Shown: in pieces, positions 34,845 through 47,014 of the stretch
Layout: each line of letters starts with the position of its first letter
How positions within the stretch are numbered: position 1 is the stretch's first letter
From: Ilex aquifolium
Lineage: Eukaryota; Streptophyta; Magnoliopsida; Aquifoliales; Aquifoliaceae
DNA: 64,000 nt
NCBI GenBank assembly: GCA_951799425.1
Contig: OX637391.1
Span: forward strand, 8,690,551 to 8,754,550
Reading direction: 5' to 3'
Notes under the pieces: generated by a model
Databases searched by the model: none
Told to the model about the DNA's origin: nothing
Seen by the model: the letters and a program-made list of their open reading frames with translations, nothing else
Made by a program: the position numbers and the translations under genes

Positions 34845-35627
34845 TTGTTGCATTCGCATGCTTCTTCTGTTTCGATGCTTAATGGACTAAATTTCTCTGA
34901 TTGGCGTGAACAAGTCCAGTTTCACCTAGGTGTTCTGGATCTTGATTTAGCACTACAAACTGAGAAACCTGCTGCTATTTCTGAGACAAGCAGAGCTGAT
35001 GAAGGAGCTTTCCATAAAGCTTGGGAAAGATCGAACAGATTAAGCCTTATGTTTATGCGGATGACCATGACAAGCAACATTAAGTCAACTCTTCCATATA
35101 AAGACATAACTGCAAAAGAATTTTTTGATATTGTGGAAGATCGTTTCCAAACTGCTGACAAGTCTCTTGCTGGGACATTAATGGCTGAGCTTACCACCAT
35201 GAAATTTGATGGTACACGTAGAATGCATGATCATGTCATCGAGATAACAAATGTAGCCGCTAAATTGAAGGCTCTAGGGATGGGTGTGGATGATTTCTTT
35301 CTGACACAGTTTATTCTAAACTCCTTGCCTCCTCAGTATGGTCCTTTTCAGATTCACTATAACACTATTAAGGATAAGTGGAATGTGAATGAATTGACCA
35401 ACATGCTTGTTCAAGAGGAGACGAGGCTTAATAAATTGGGAAATCATTCAGTTCATCTCGTTAGTCAAGGAGCAAAAAGAAAATGGAAGAAGCCTAAAGG
35501 TAAGAAGCATGGTCCACCCAAGAGTAATGATTCTACTCAAGTTACTCAGGCTTATAAGAAGGAAAAGGGTGATAGGTTTCACTTCTGTAAGAAGTTGGGG
35601 CACTTTCAGAAAGATTGCCATAAGTGA
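34845..35627 (+). pseudogene. copia gag part
   Basis: UBN2-type gag: LNGLNFSDWREQVQFHLGVLDLD near the start, a LAGTLMAELTTMKFDGTRRM helix region, and a C-terminal basic stretch followed by a degenerate knuckle (CKKLGHFQKDC). Typical length and order for copia gag. Part of a broken fossil. Confidence 0.9.
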
Positions 35628-36099
35628 AGGGCATGGTTCGAAAAGAAAGGTAAACATTTAGCTTTTGTATGTTTCGAATCAAATCTTACTGAAGTTCCTT
35701 CAAATACTTGGTGGATTGATTCTGGTGCTACTATTCATGTTTAAAATACGATGCAGGAATTCCTTACAATCTAGACCATAAATCCAAATGAGAAATTCAT
35801 ATTCATGGGTAACCGGGTCAAAGCTCCAGTTGAAGCTATTAGGAATTTTCGTTTATTTCTAGATATTGGTTATCATTTGGATTTATTTCAGACACTTTAT
35901 GTTCCTTCTATTTCTCGAAAATTAGTTTCTTTATCTAGACTTGATGTTGATGGATATTCCTTTAAATTTGGTAATAAGTGTGTTAGTTTGTTTAAGAATA
36001 CCTCTTTCATTGGTTATGGTATTCTACATGATGGTTTATACAAATTGAAACTTGATGACCTATTTGCTAAGTCTCTTCTAACCCTGCATCATAATGTTG

Positions 36100-37330
36100 G
36101 AACCAAACGTAGCTTGATGAATGAAAATTCTTCCAACTTGTGGCACAAACAAATGGGTCATATATCCAAAGAAAGGTTAGAGAGATTGGTGATGGATGGG
36201 ATTCTTCCGAATCTAGATTTCACTGATCTCGGAGTGTGTGTGGATTGTATTAAGGGAAAACAAACCAAACACACCAAGAAAGGTGCCACAAGAAGTAATG
36301 AACTCCTTGAAATTATCTATACATACATTTGTGGACCTTTTGACACTCCATCAATTGGTGGAGAAAAATATTTTATTACCTTTATAGATGATTTTTCACG
36401 TTTTGGTTATATCTATTTATTGCATGAAAATTCTCAGTCAGTGGATGCCCTTGAGGTGTACATTACTGAGATTGAAAGACAGCTAGATAGAAAGGTGAAA
36501 GTTATCAGATCAGATAGAGGTGGTGAATATTATGGAAGATATGATGGTTTAGGACAATGTCCTGGTCCGTTTGCTAAACTCCTTGAAAGTATGGCATTTG
36601 TGCACAATACATTATGCCTGGTACGCCACAGCAGAATGATGTAGCTAAAAAGCGTAACCGTACTTTAATGGATATGGTTAGGAGCATGTTAAGTAATTCC
36701 TCATTACCCTTATCTTTGTGGATGGAAGCTCTTAAGACCTCTGTCTATTTATTAAACCGGGTTCCTAGTAAGGCAGTTCCAAAGACTCCTTTTGAAATGT
36801 GGATAGGAAGGAAACCGAGTTTAAGACACCTTCATGTTTGGGGTTGTCCAGTAGAGGTTAGGATTTATAATCCGCATGAAAATAAATTGGATTTTAGAAC
36901 GATTAGCTGTTACTTTATTGGTTACCCAGAAAAATCCAAAGGACATAGGTTTTATTGTCCTACCCATAGTACAAGAATTGTTGAAACCGGCAATGCCAGA
37001 TTCATTGAGGATGGTGAAACCAGTGGGAGTGATAAATCACGAAATGTGATTATTGAAGAAGTTAGCGAAAAAGTTCCATCACCCATAACTTCTAATGATA
37101 TTGTTGTTCCTACAGTTGTTGTACAATATGACAACGTTGAACAACAATTAAATAATCAACCACTCCATAATGAGGTTGTTACCATTGAACTGATAGTAGA
37201 AGAATCACAAGGAGTAGCATTAATACGGTCTCAAAGAGAAAGAAGACTAGCTATTCCGGATAATTATGTGATATATCTACAAGAATCTGACTTTGATATA
37301 GGGACAAGTAAAGATCCGGTTTCATTTTAA
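36100..37330 (+). pseudogene. copia GAG-pre-integrase and integrase part
   Basis: LWHKQMGHISKERLERL and a CVDCIKGKQTKHTKKG zinc region precede the integrase core (FITFIDDFSRFGYIYLL, VIRSDRGGEYYG). They are followed by a RTLMDMVRSMLSNSSLPLSLW stretch and the HLHVWGCPVEVRIYNPHENKLD C-terminal part. Order and motifs are those of copia. Broken. Confidence 0.88.
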
Positions 37331-37569
37331 CAAGCCATAGAAAGTGATGATTATGCTACATGGATTGATGCTATGAATGATGAATTGAAATCAGTGGAAC
37401 AGAATGAAGTCTAGGATCTAGTTGAATTGCCTGAAGGATTTAAGAGAGTCGGTGTAAATAGGTCTTTAAGACCAAACGCGACTCCAATGGCAATATCGAG
37501 CAACATAAAGCTAGACTTGTGGCCAAAGTTTTCACTCATAAAGGAGACATTGATTACAAAGGAATATAT

Positions 37570-37960
37570 GCTCACATTTAGGAGGTCTTATCATCTAGAG
37601 GTTATTGGATACTCAGATTCGGATTTTGCCGGATGTATAGATAGTAGAAAGTCCACTTTTGGTTATTTGTTCCTTCTAGCTGGAGGGGCAATCTCATGGA
37701 AAAGTGCAAAGAAAAATGTCATAGCTTCATCTACAATGGAAGCTGAATTTGTGGCATGCTTTGAGGCTACAGTTCATGGATTGTGGTTGCGGAATTTTAT
37801 CTCAGGACTTGGAATTGTCGACACTATTGCCAAGCCATTGAGAATTTATTGTGATAACTCCATAGCAGTGTTTTTCTCCAAGAACAAAAAGTATTCTAAA
37901 GGTGCCAAACACATGGAATTGAAATACTTTGCCGTCAAGGAGGAAGTTCAAAAGAAATGA
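37570..37960 (+). pseudogene. copia RNase H part
   Basis: Contains GYSDSDFAGCIDSRKSTFGY, AISWKSAKKNVIASSTMEAEF and IYCDNSIAVFFSKN, the standard copia RNase H motifs. Part of the broken fossil. Confidence 0.9.
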
Positions 37961-38464
37961 GTGTCCATAGAGCACATTAGCACAGAGCTCATGTTTGCAG
38001 ATCTATTAAAAAAAGGATTATCACCAAAGATATTTAAGGAACATGTTAACAGAATGAGTCTTGAATATAACCCATGATGTTGGATTATTTGTTACATTTA
38101 TTTACTAGACACTTTTAAATTTAGATGTGTTTTATGATATTTCATGTTTTCATTATGTATGTACATATGTTAGAATTGGATGAATGATAACAGGAGTAGC
38201 CTTTGGCATAAGGCATTATTGTTGGACCTCTTTTATATACACTTCTCACTTATAGATCATGTTAGACAAGTTACTAGTGTTGTGGTACATGGAAGAGACT
38301 ATGTCGTGTTAATGATGTACGACCGCCATGACTCGCATCAATGATTTGTTTAATTGTGGTATTATGATGACCAAATTAAGGAGTGACGGATTGGATTTAA
38401 TGCGCGCGTATGTTAACTTTACTAGACTCAATTGTAAGATAATCATATGAGCCAAGTGGGAGAA

Positions 38465-38937
38465 TGTAAAACTTAAATGTGGCCCACATGATTTTTGGCA
38501 CATGTGATATTTACTGATGACTAATTAATCGGTGAATTGGTTGGGTCAAGATAGTGATAAGGTTCGTAATCCCAAACTAACCAAGTAACTAATGTTTTCT
38601 TATTGGTCAAAGAGAAGTAGTAGTTTCCTGATATCCTACTTTGATAGGAAGTGGAGTTCATGATGATCTAGGAAACCGGTCCTCTCTCTACCTATAAATG
38701 TGCACATGCCCCATTGATTTGTATATCTTACGTTAAAGGTTAGGAGAGAGAAACTGTGTTTTTAAGCTACACCAAAATATTGTTCTTCTTGTTCAAGAAA
38801 CTAAAAGGTTTACATCAATGGCTTTCTGGTATTTAAATTATGATGTTTTAATTCCGCAATATGAGTATGTGAAATTCATGATTGTTCTAGATCTTGGAAT
38901 TAGGATTTGATTATTATTTGATCAAATAAAGTTTACA
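38465..38937 (+). repeat. 3' LTR of the copia element
   Basis: 473 bp, tgtaaaacttaaatg...aaagtttaca, followed by the acaac target duplication. Confidence 0.94.
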
Positions 38938-39340
38938 ACAACATCTTTGCTTTCCAACCTTGAAGTTTCCTTTCAAGTTTATCCAGAATAGGTTGGAATG
39001 ATTTTGTTCTGTGTCCTCCAATCCATAGTGGCAAACCCAGATAGGTAGCATCTCTTGATCCCTTCGTGAGCCCCGACGTGTGCTTGACTGCTATGATAAC
39101 TGTTCTGAGTTTATTTGGGCTATAGAATATCTTAGACTTTTCCTTGTTAATTGTTTGACTAGATCATTCCTCAAGGGTATTGATGCACCCCGAGATTACT
39201 TCTGCCTCCTGTCTACTTACTTTGCCAAGAATTAACATGTCATCTGCAAAGAGAAGATGATTGATTGCACTGTAGTTTCTAGCAATTTTGATTCCTTTAA
39301 GCCTTCCAAAATTTTTGGATTCCTTCAATAACTCCCATGA
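38938..39340 (-). mobile_element. LINE fragment copy 2, second part
   Basis: Resumes the LINE where the copia element interrupted it (acaacatctttgctttcc) and aligns with 10708-11110 of copy 1, including the stretch coding for the degenerate HLLFAD palm region. Confidence 0.87.
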
Positions 39341-39831
39341 TCTCTCTGTCCGACCAATCTCTTGACCTAACTCTCCCCCCTAATTTTGTTGCCCCTCTCT
39401 GTTTCTGTCTAGCTCTCTTTCTCCTTCTTTCTTTCTCTCGGATGCCAAACCAACGACGATAGCCACTGCCAACCTCCCTCGAGCGACTGCGAGATACAAC
39501 TTCACCAAGTAACTGCTCCTCCCTGTTTTTCCCTTTCCCCGTCTCTCTTCTCCATCTCCTCTCATCTCTCTTCCGTTTTATTTTCCTTCCCCTTCCTCCC
39601 TCTCCCTCTAGCGCACACTACCCAAAGACACCGGCGTAGCAACACCGACAGTAGCAACGACACCATCACCGCTAATATACCTTTTCTCTCTAGGTATCTG
39701 TCTCTCTCCCTCTCTCGCCTTTCGCCCTCTTTCCCTCTACTGTATCTCTCTCTCTCTCTCTCTCTCTATTTCTCTCTATTGTGCACACACACACCTCACT
39801 CCCCTCCTCAATCTACCATCGTTGAACAGAA
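39341..39831 (+). other. CT-rich leader-like block, copy 2
   Basis: Same block as 11131-11578: ggatgccaaaccaacgacga, tctctctc runs, and the same putative splice donors near 39509 and 39692. Here the sequence runs on past the point where copy 1 is cut (ttgaac/agaactacgtc). It looks like a transcription leader that lost its gene, but this is not proven. Confidence 0.5.
39743..39773. repeat. (CT)n microsatellite
   Basis: Tandem tc repeats in the CT-rich block. A second tract is at 39950-39972. Confidence 0.9.
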
Positions 39832-41134
39832 CTACGTCATAGAACTCTGAATCTATTCACGCACACTCGCATACACCCAAGTTCTCTCCTTCTCTCTGAT
39901 ATTCTCCCAGTAGCTTGCACACACAGACACACACTCTCTTATCTCTTATCCCTCTCTCTCTCTCTCTCTCTTCACGTTGATTATCCAACAGTGATAGTTA
40001 AGGGCGTGGTGGATTAATAAAATTGGGTGTCTCTTGGATTTCCTTTTTGTCGCGGTCTTCTTTTGTCAAATTTTCGCTACAAATGAATGGTAGATATGTG
40101 GTGTATTTCATGGTGATTGGGTTATGGTATGGTTGATTTCTTATTGTTTTCCATCCTTTTTGTGCAATCAAAAATTAGAAATCTGAAATCCTTGATCTCA
40201 CTGTTGCCAGATATCATCAATGGATTTGGCATTGCAGCACTTATATGGGATCATTGACTGATAAGTTTTTCAGAGAGACCTCGATCAATGTGTTGGACTT
40301 TACTGGTAAAATTCATTGGATGATCATTTATTTTGTTGGAGATGACTATGTTTAGTGGAGAAATAGTAATGATTTTCAGGTAAATTTTCTCTTACTTTCG
40401 CACCAGACTCAATTAATTTCGCTTAGATAGAATTTGGAATATATATGATTTGAGTGTTATCTACTTTGGTGGATGCATGTCGAATTTGAGTATGAATTTA
40501 CTGGAAAGGAAACAAAAATAGTGCCAAGGTTGAGAGCATCAGTGGGTTTGTCGTCCAAGAGCGCAAGATTCTGTTGTGTTTTCTCTGTTTTTTCTTTGAA
40601 TAATAATTTATATTGTGATTCTTGGTTTTATTTCAAATTAGGGATCTAGAGGTCGAAGGTGGCAACTGACTCTATGGTTTAAATCAAGTTATTTAATTTA
40701 ACATAGATTATGTGAATCGATTCTCACAAATTCAAGGGTAGTGAAGTTCGCGTAGTAAACTTTTTTATATTCTCCTTCATTTGATATTATTTGATAGTGA
40801 ATTTTACTGTATAGTTTTCATTATTAGATACTATTTGTTCAAGTGATATACTAAAAGGGTCCGTTAAGCAACCTAGAAAATGGGTTTTTGAATTTCTTTC
40901 AATTCTTATGTTTGACTGAATATTTTCATATGCCTTGGGATTTTCAAGGGTACCAGTGGATGTTAAACAGAGAAATAATAGTGGTGGTGGCACTGGTGGT
41001 GTTATTAAGATAAGGTCTACTGATCATGTTTTTATTTAGTTTTGACTATATCATTGGGCTCCTCTCTTGTAAGGTAAACCTATAAGTCTCTATCTCTTCA
41101 CTTGGTTTTTTTTTTTTGGCACATAAAAAATTAG
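39832..41134. other. Interval without a gene between LINE copy 2 and the second MULE
   Basis: CT-rich then AT-rich DNA that looks like spliced leader and intron sequence, with no ORF longer than chance. An agtggtggtggcactggtgg patch lies near 40980. No feature supported beyond the microsatellites. Confidence 0.4.
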
Positions 41135-41205
41135 GAAATTTGGAGGTCGGTCCCCATAGATGGACTTATTTGGAGATAAGTCCGGAAATGAATCTTATTT
41201 GGTTT
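41135..41205 (+). repeat. Left terminal inverted repeat of the second MULE
   Basis: Inverted match to 50053-50123: gaaa(t/a)ttgg(a/g)ggt, tcccc, gacttattt, gaga, aagtccgg and a following ctta. Confidence 0.8.
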
Positions 41206-42551
41206 TAAGTCCACTTTTTGCTATGTTTACCGTTGTACCCCTACCCTATCAAAAAATACTTAACGTCGTTTGCCTCTCCATCTTCTTCACAGACTTACAC
41301 ACAGAGACATCGATTCCTTCGAAGGCGCCTTCAAATTCGGCGATTTTCTTCCATTCCAACTGCTTTCCTTCTCCGATATCCAGTAACCGGTGTTTCAAAA
41401 CCCCAACCGACTCCATTGATATTCAAAATTCAAAACCCATTACATACTAAAACAAAAGCGAATCGGTTTTACCATTCAAGTTCCCTGTGGACACCATTGG
41501 CGTATTTTCAGATAACTCTTGGCATTCTCTCGGATTCTTGACAAAGGGTTAAGGTATGTGATTTGTAGGGTTTCTAAACAAAGTTCTACATAATATAATG
41601 CCCAAACTCACTATTGATGTTACAGTAGATTTAATGTTCGTAGATTTTTACAGTAAATTTGTTTTTACATATCTTTGATGTTTATTGATTTTACAGTAAC
41701 TTTGATGTTCATAGATTTTATAGTAAAATTTTAATTTCATTGAGTTTTTAGTAAATCTTCAGCATTGATTTTATAGTAAGTTTGATGTTCTTAGTTTTGG
41801 ATTCCTAAAGTAAAAAATGAGATTCATTATCACGAATTAAAAGTGGGATTGATTTCTATTTTGTTGATTTCTTTGTTGCTACAGACAATCGATTAGTAAT
41901 TGATTTTGGGGATGTGAAAATACATCATGTTACTGTGTGTTAACTACAATATGGGTTTCATAACTTCAATGTTTTGCTATTTGTGCTATTGGTTGAGATT
42001 CCTAATTCAAGTGTCAGTCACTGGTAGCTAATTGATGCGTTAGTAGTGCAAATCTTTGAAGCTTTGAAAAGTGTCGTAGTTTCTCTGTGTGTTTTTTGGG
42101 AAAAATTGATGATATTGTGGATTTTAATATGAATTGATGTTACTGTGAATTGATGTTACTGTGTATGTGTTAGTGATCACAACCCTTTGATTTTTCTTGG
42201 AAAATTAGAGGTATATGTTAAATCATATATCTCTTAAGCTTTGCATTTGGTAGTGTAAGCGAAAATTGATGTTACTTGTGTGTTACTATTTGAAATGCTT
42301 GCAATCTTCATTTTGCAATCTTCAATTTAGCATATTTCCTTCTAACTAAGATTCAGTTAATAGATTAATGTTACTATGATCATGTTACTAAGATCTTGTT
42401 ACTGTGTTTACATCAGCCATTTTGGTGTTACTGTTCATGTTACAATGAGCACATTTTTTTTGTTAATTGTTGTATATCCATTAAGTTAAGCGAATTTGTG
42501 TCATGTTATTATATGCTATATGGAGAAGATAATTTACTGTAATGTTACAGG
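41206..42551 (+). other. Leader region of the second MULE, rich in ATGTTACT words
   Basis: No convincing exon (the short frames at 41218-41541 are Ser/Pro/Thr-rich and unrecognised). From 41600 to the start codon at 42552 there are about a dozen atgttac(t) or tgttact words, plus related tttacagtaa words. Probably promoter or leader. Confidence 0.6.
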
Positions 42552-43494
42552 TTGATGGCTCCAAAAACATCTTCATTTCACCAGTTTAGGTCTAACTTGC
42601 TGCCAGTTGTGAATGTTATTAGTGACATAAACATCAAGGATGTTCACAAAGAACAGTTGAAGAGAACATCATTTTGGTATTTGTATCACACAATATCAAC
42701 ATCTGAAGTGGATAAGGAATGGTTCAAGAAGAACGAAAAATGTATTGTGGACATAATTACCACGTTTCATGTTGAAACATCCAGATTTAGAATTGGTGGA
42801 AAACATTTAAAGATACGGAAGACTGATGTATCCCTCATTTTTGGTATAGAAGATGGTGTGGATCCAATTGTTTCCCCCCAAAGTGCAAAGAAAATGTCAC
42901 CATTTGTAAGGAGGAGATTCAATAACACCCAAAGATTGAATGCACCAATTATTAAAAGTAGATTGGAGGATGCTGCAATGGGTGATGGTAAGGAAGATTG
43001 TGAAGATTTTGCTAGGTTATTCTCTTTATATGTCTTAGTGACATTACTGATTACAAATATGGGGCAAACAATTGGATGAGGGTATGTCTCATACATTGAA
43101 AATTTGGATGAAATCAAAAGATATTACTGGTGTCAAGCAACAATTGATGCAGTGATTAATTCTATACGGTTGAAGGTTGATACACCGAGTGCAGTAACCG
43201 GTTGTGTACTACTGTTACCTGTAAGTTTTTTATTGCTAATTTTTATGAATTATTTTTTATAATTATTAAACATTAACTGTTCTAACTAATGTAACTAAAT
43301 CTAATTTGCAGTATTGGATATGTGAACACACATATCTTGTTGTGGCCGACAATGCGGATGCATTCCTAAGGTGGATGAAATGGAACTTAAGAAAACTTTG
43401 GGCGGCTCTCTCACAAAACACACTGTCCGACATAGCATCTGATCAGGTGTTATTAAAAAAATTTGTTTTTTCGTATTTCTATTAATTTTGACAA

Positions 43495-43695
43495 TTGGTA
43501 AATTGCATGACGATGTTACTATATCAAATTGATGTTACTATCGATGATATTAGTAGGAAAATGAATGTTACCTATGAATGTTACTGTAGTATAAATGGAT
43601 GTTACTATGGCTGTTACTGTGTAATTCACAGTCATTTGATTCAATTAAAAGGTGAACAATTATTAGATACATTTTTTAACGTTACTAATGATGTT
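43495..43695 (+). repeat. ATGTTACT word cluster in an intron
   Basis: Seven gttact words in 200 bp (for example 43513, 43532, 43565, 43578, 43599), between the exon donor at 43447 and the next open stretch at about 43701. Confidence 0.85.
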
Positions 43696-45164
43696 GTCAG
43701 GTTGTCCGAATGAGACTTAAGAAAACACTTGCTGAGAAGAGGTTAATGAAAGGAAATCGAAAAAATTCCAAGAATGTACAACATTGTGTGGAGGTTCCAC
43801 AATAAAGCACTCTTGCCAGCAAGAGTGCTTTAAATTCAGACTTGGAATATGGAGGTGATCTAGCTGTTGATGATCATATTGTGGTTAATGAAGATGTCTA
43901 TGAAAGTGATGATGCAGTACATGTTCCTACAAATGATTATCCTGTCTAAAAGGAGACTCAAAACGTCCAACCATTTGATGTGTTTGTTGATGTGGTCATC
44001 CGAGAATTTGCATTCATGGAACCAGATGAAGTGGTAACTCAAGAGAAAAGTCACAATAGCCTTCCCATGACAATGAATGTGAGTTCGGATTGATTGTTGA
44101 AAATGAGGTGCAAAAATTTACTATCCAATGCTGACTATTGAGAATGAAGCACTTCGAACGGTCATCAAGAATATTGGGGGCAACCAAAGGGAGGAAGATT
44201 TAAAAGGGATTGAAGAATATGCGATGAAACTAGTTGACAGGGACAACCAAATTTCAGAATTGAAAGTTTTAGTTGATCTCTTGGAGAAAAACAAAGAAAC
44301 ACAAGAAGATCAAATTAAAACACTAACATCAAGGGTGTCCAAGTTAGAAGAAGAGAACAATTCCCTGCATGATGTTGTTGTTGATATGGTTGTTCATGCC
44401 GTTACTCAAAGGTACCCACGAACTCCACCAAAACCACAGCCCACCAAAGGTGCAGAACAAACATCGATAGTGAGAAAAATCAAAAGGAAAGAAAGAAAAA
44501 GAAAGAGAGATGAAGATTTTGAGTATAGTAGGAAAAAACAGGGAGAAAAGAATAAATTGAAACAAATTGAAATCCATGATCAAGTTGACAAAATTAAAGG
44601 GAAGGAAAAGATATCAGATAGCTACATTGATGTTGATGATTTGGATATTAAAATGTCAAGTGAAAAGCCAGAAAGTAAAAGAGTTGAAGCTCGAAAATGG
44701 AAAGCCTGCAAGAAATTACAAGAAATTATCACCGGATGTGTATGATAAATTGGTTCAAATGCATAAGGCTGAGGGAAAAAAGTAAGTAACTTAATGCCCC
44801 ATTATGAAACACCTTATATATTATTGTTTATTCTCTATTTTATTAACATCTATTGTTTTTAATTAAAAGGGCAACTTTATGGAGTGAAAAAAAATATGGA
44901 AATATCATTGATGTTGATGGTGTTTTGAAGTTCATGGATGGTGAAAAGCTGCACAACAATGTAATGTACCATGCGTCTTGACAATTTAAACAAATTATGG
45001 AATACTTGAATATTTTTTATTTAACAGAATCGTGTTATCACTCAGGTGATTGATTGTTGGGGAGAAATACTGATGGAGGAAGCAAATTGCAGATGTTTCT
45101 TTTTCAACAATCTGTGTTGGGTGAGTTTGTTTAATCTATGTTGAATTCTCGATTGCTGGATTTT

Positions 45165-45495
45165 TGAAATAGTAAGATGAGTATAGTAACTTGCATGTTA
45201 CTATAGTACCACACATACAGTAACATTCGTGTTACTATGAATGACACTATTGTAACATTGTTGTGTTTGTGTTACTATAGTAACATGAATGTCAATAGTC
45301 TGTGCTGGGTGAGATTGTGTAATATACATTGAATTCTTGATTACTAGAATATTGAATCAGTAACATTGGGTATAGTAACATGCATGTTACTATAGTAACA
45401 CAAAAACAGTAATAGTCGTGTTACTATGAATATAATTATTGTAACAATGTTGTGTCTGTGTTAATATAGTAACATGAATGTTACTGTATAACAAA
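45165..45495 (+). repeat. ATGTTACT/AGTAACAT cluster in the intron between Ulp1 exons
   Basis: About 15 words in 330 bp in both orientations, three of them joined head to head as gttactatagtaaca (near 45193, 45270, 45384). Bounded by the donor after AACAATCTGTGTTGG (45120) and the acceptor near 45570. The block itself is an imperfect tandem duplication of about 180 bp. Confidence 0.88.
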
Positions 45496-46306
45496 ACAGT
45501 TGTGTAATTGTTCTATATTGGCATTGTTCAATCTCTAAAATTTATGGGTTACTACTGATTAACATGTAGACATTCGTAACGGTTGGGGGACAAGAACACT
45601 CACGGCAGGTTGAGATAGACAACAATTTGAACATGGGGTAGGCTTGGCCATTCCTAGTGTTTCCAATGAATTCAGATGCACAGCGCACCCAGCCCATGCC
45701 ATTCCACTGGACCTTACTTGTACTAGATACAGAAGCAGGGGAATGGATCCACTACAACTCTTTGAAACCGCGAAGTGGAATTATGGACAAGTTTTTTGAG
45801 GATGCAAAAATATTGGTAAGTTAATATAATATGAACAACTCATATTGTTTGATGTATTTTCATTGTACAACATTAACAACATTTTATTATGGCAGAAAGA
45901 CTACATGGAGTCGGCATCCAAAGAAGGACAAAGGAAGTCATTGAAGACAAAGGATGAAATTGTTGTCAACACACAAGACATCAAATGTCCAATATCTTCA
46001 TATGAGAAATGCCCTCAACAACGAGCTGACACGTATGTAAATAATAGAAATAGTGTACATTTAAGTACATTAAATTAAATATCATTAACGAAAGTACATG
46101 AATGTAGGATCGACTGTGGATTGTACGTGTGTTACTTAATGCAGCAGCTTACTCGTGGACAGCAAATAGAAGAGAAATTGAAACCACCGCAACTTAATGC
46201 TCTACGGATCGATATGATGTCTAACTTCATAAACCATAGGAATGCATGGACTGTTGAAGACTACAAGACAAGATCAAGATTGAGAAAGAGATACCAAGAC
46301 AAATAG

Positions 46307-47014
46307 GCAGTACTAATGTGTGGGGTAACTATTCATTGTTAGGGAAATTGCAGGATTTGTTAGGCTAATTGGTGGATAGGTTATAAATTGGTTGTAATTG
46401 TTGGGTGGCTGATATTTGGTTAGAAATTGGTTGTAATTGTTGAGTGGTTGATATTTGGTTAGAAATCGATTGTAATTGTTGGCAAATTGAGATTTGATTG
46501 TAATGGAATGTTTGTGGAACAAAAGGAAACTCTGTCCACATTGTTATTGAAATAGTAATCCAAACAGTAACATGTACAAACATTGTTCCAGAATACAAAT
46601 TCTATATGATTCAAGAATGCTGAAATGAAGTTGTTAGTGGAATGTGAATGTTGTTATCCACATGGCTGGGTATGGTTTGTATAATTTCTTTGTAAAACAG
46701 TTGAAAACTATTCATGCTTGATTATCCAAACAAAGTAACATGTGTAGCAAATTGATTTAAATTCCTCCAAATTAAGCAATCACACAAAATCCTTGTTAAA
46801 AAGTAACATTGGTTCATCGTCACATGAACATTAAATAGTAACATTGGAGTCACATTAACAGTAACATGAAACTTATATTGACCATGCAATGATAATATTA
46901 CACTATTAACTTATCATACTGTATAACCCATGATATTCCCAATGTGTGACATGATATACACAAATAGCTGAAAAAAATAAAGTAACATCTTATTCCAAAA
47001 AAACATACGGAATA
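46307..47014. repeat. Convergent intergenic spacer with AGTAACAT words and a 39-bp tandem repeat
   Basis: Three copies of an aaattggttgtaattgttg...gatatttggttag unit at 46386-46482. From 46560 to 46995 there are seven agtaacat-type words. The spacer separates the 3' ends of the Ulp1-like gene and the transposase. Confidence 0.8.

Larger units (their letters stand above)
33131..38937 (+). mobile_element. Ty1/copia LTR retrotransposon inserted in LINE copy 2
   Basis: LTRs 33131-33600 and 38465-38937 (about 470 bp), with a perfect 5-bp target duplication acaac (33126-33130 and 38938-38942). The primer site starting at 33603 (tggtatcagattctgag) fits initiator tRNA-Met, and a polypurine-type agtgggagaa precedes the 3' LTR. 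Recognisable parts, in copia order, are gag with a knuckle region, a GAG-pre-integrase and integrase region, and RNase H. The leader (about 34200-34480) has two imperfect 145-bp tandem copies. The element is broken, with several breaks. The LTRs differ at roughly 20 substitutions and three small indels by eye (4-5 %), giving about 1.7-3.5 million years under commonly used plant rates. Confidence 0.95.
42552..46306 (+). pseudogene. DUF1985/Ulp1 (C48) cysteine-protease-like MULE accessory gene
   Basis: Exons in order. 42552-43220 (MMAPKTSSFHQFRS, then SRFRIGGKHLKIRKTDVSLIFGIEDG) resembles the DUF1985/PMD-like N-terminal domain of plant Ulp1-type transposon proteins. 43312-43446 carries YWICEHTYLVVADN. 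A linker follows, then 44128-44745 with a leucine-heptad coiled coil and a basic cluster (KIKRKERKRKRDEDF). The C48 protease region is at about 44870-46306. Catalytic His is in PFHWTLLVLD (45705), the usual Asp is Asn in HYNSL (45756), and Gln and Cys are in CPQQRADT and IDCGLYVCYL (Cys at 46115). It has several stops (one, near 43077, is TGG to TGA) and at least one frameshift near 44720. Kaonashi-type Ulp1 genes in MULEs are known; VANDAL VANC proteins are a possible relative. Confidence 0.75.
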
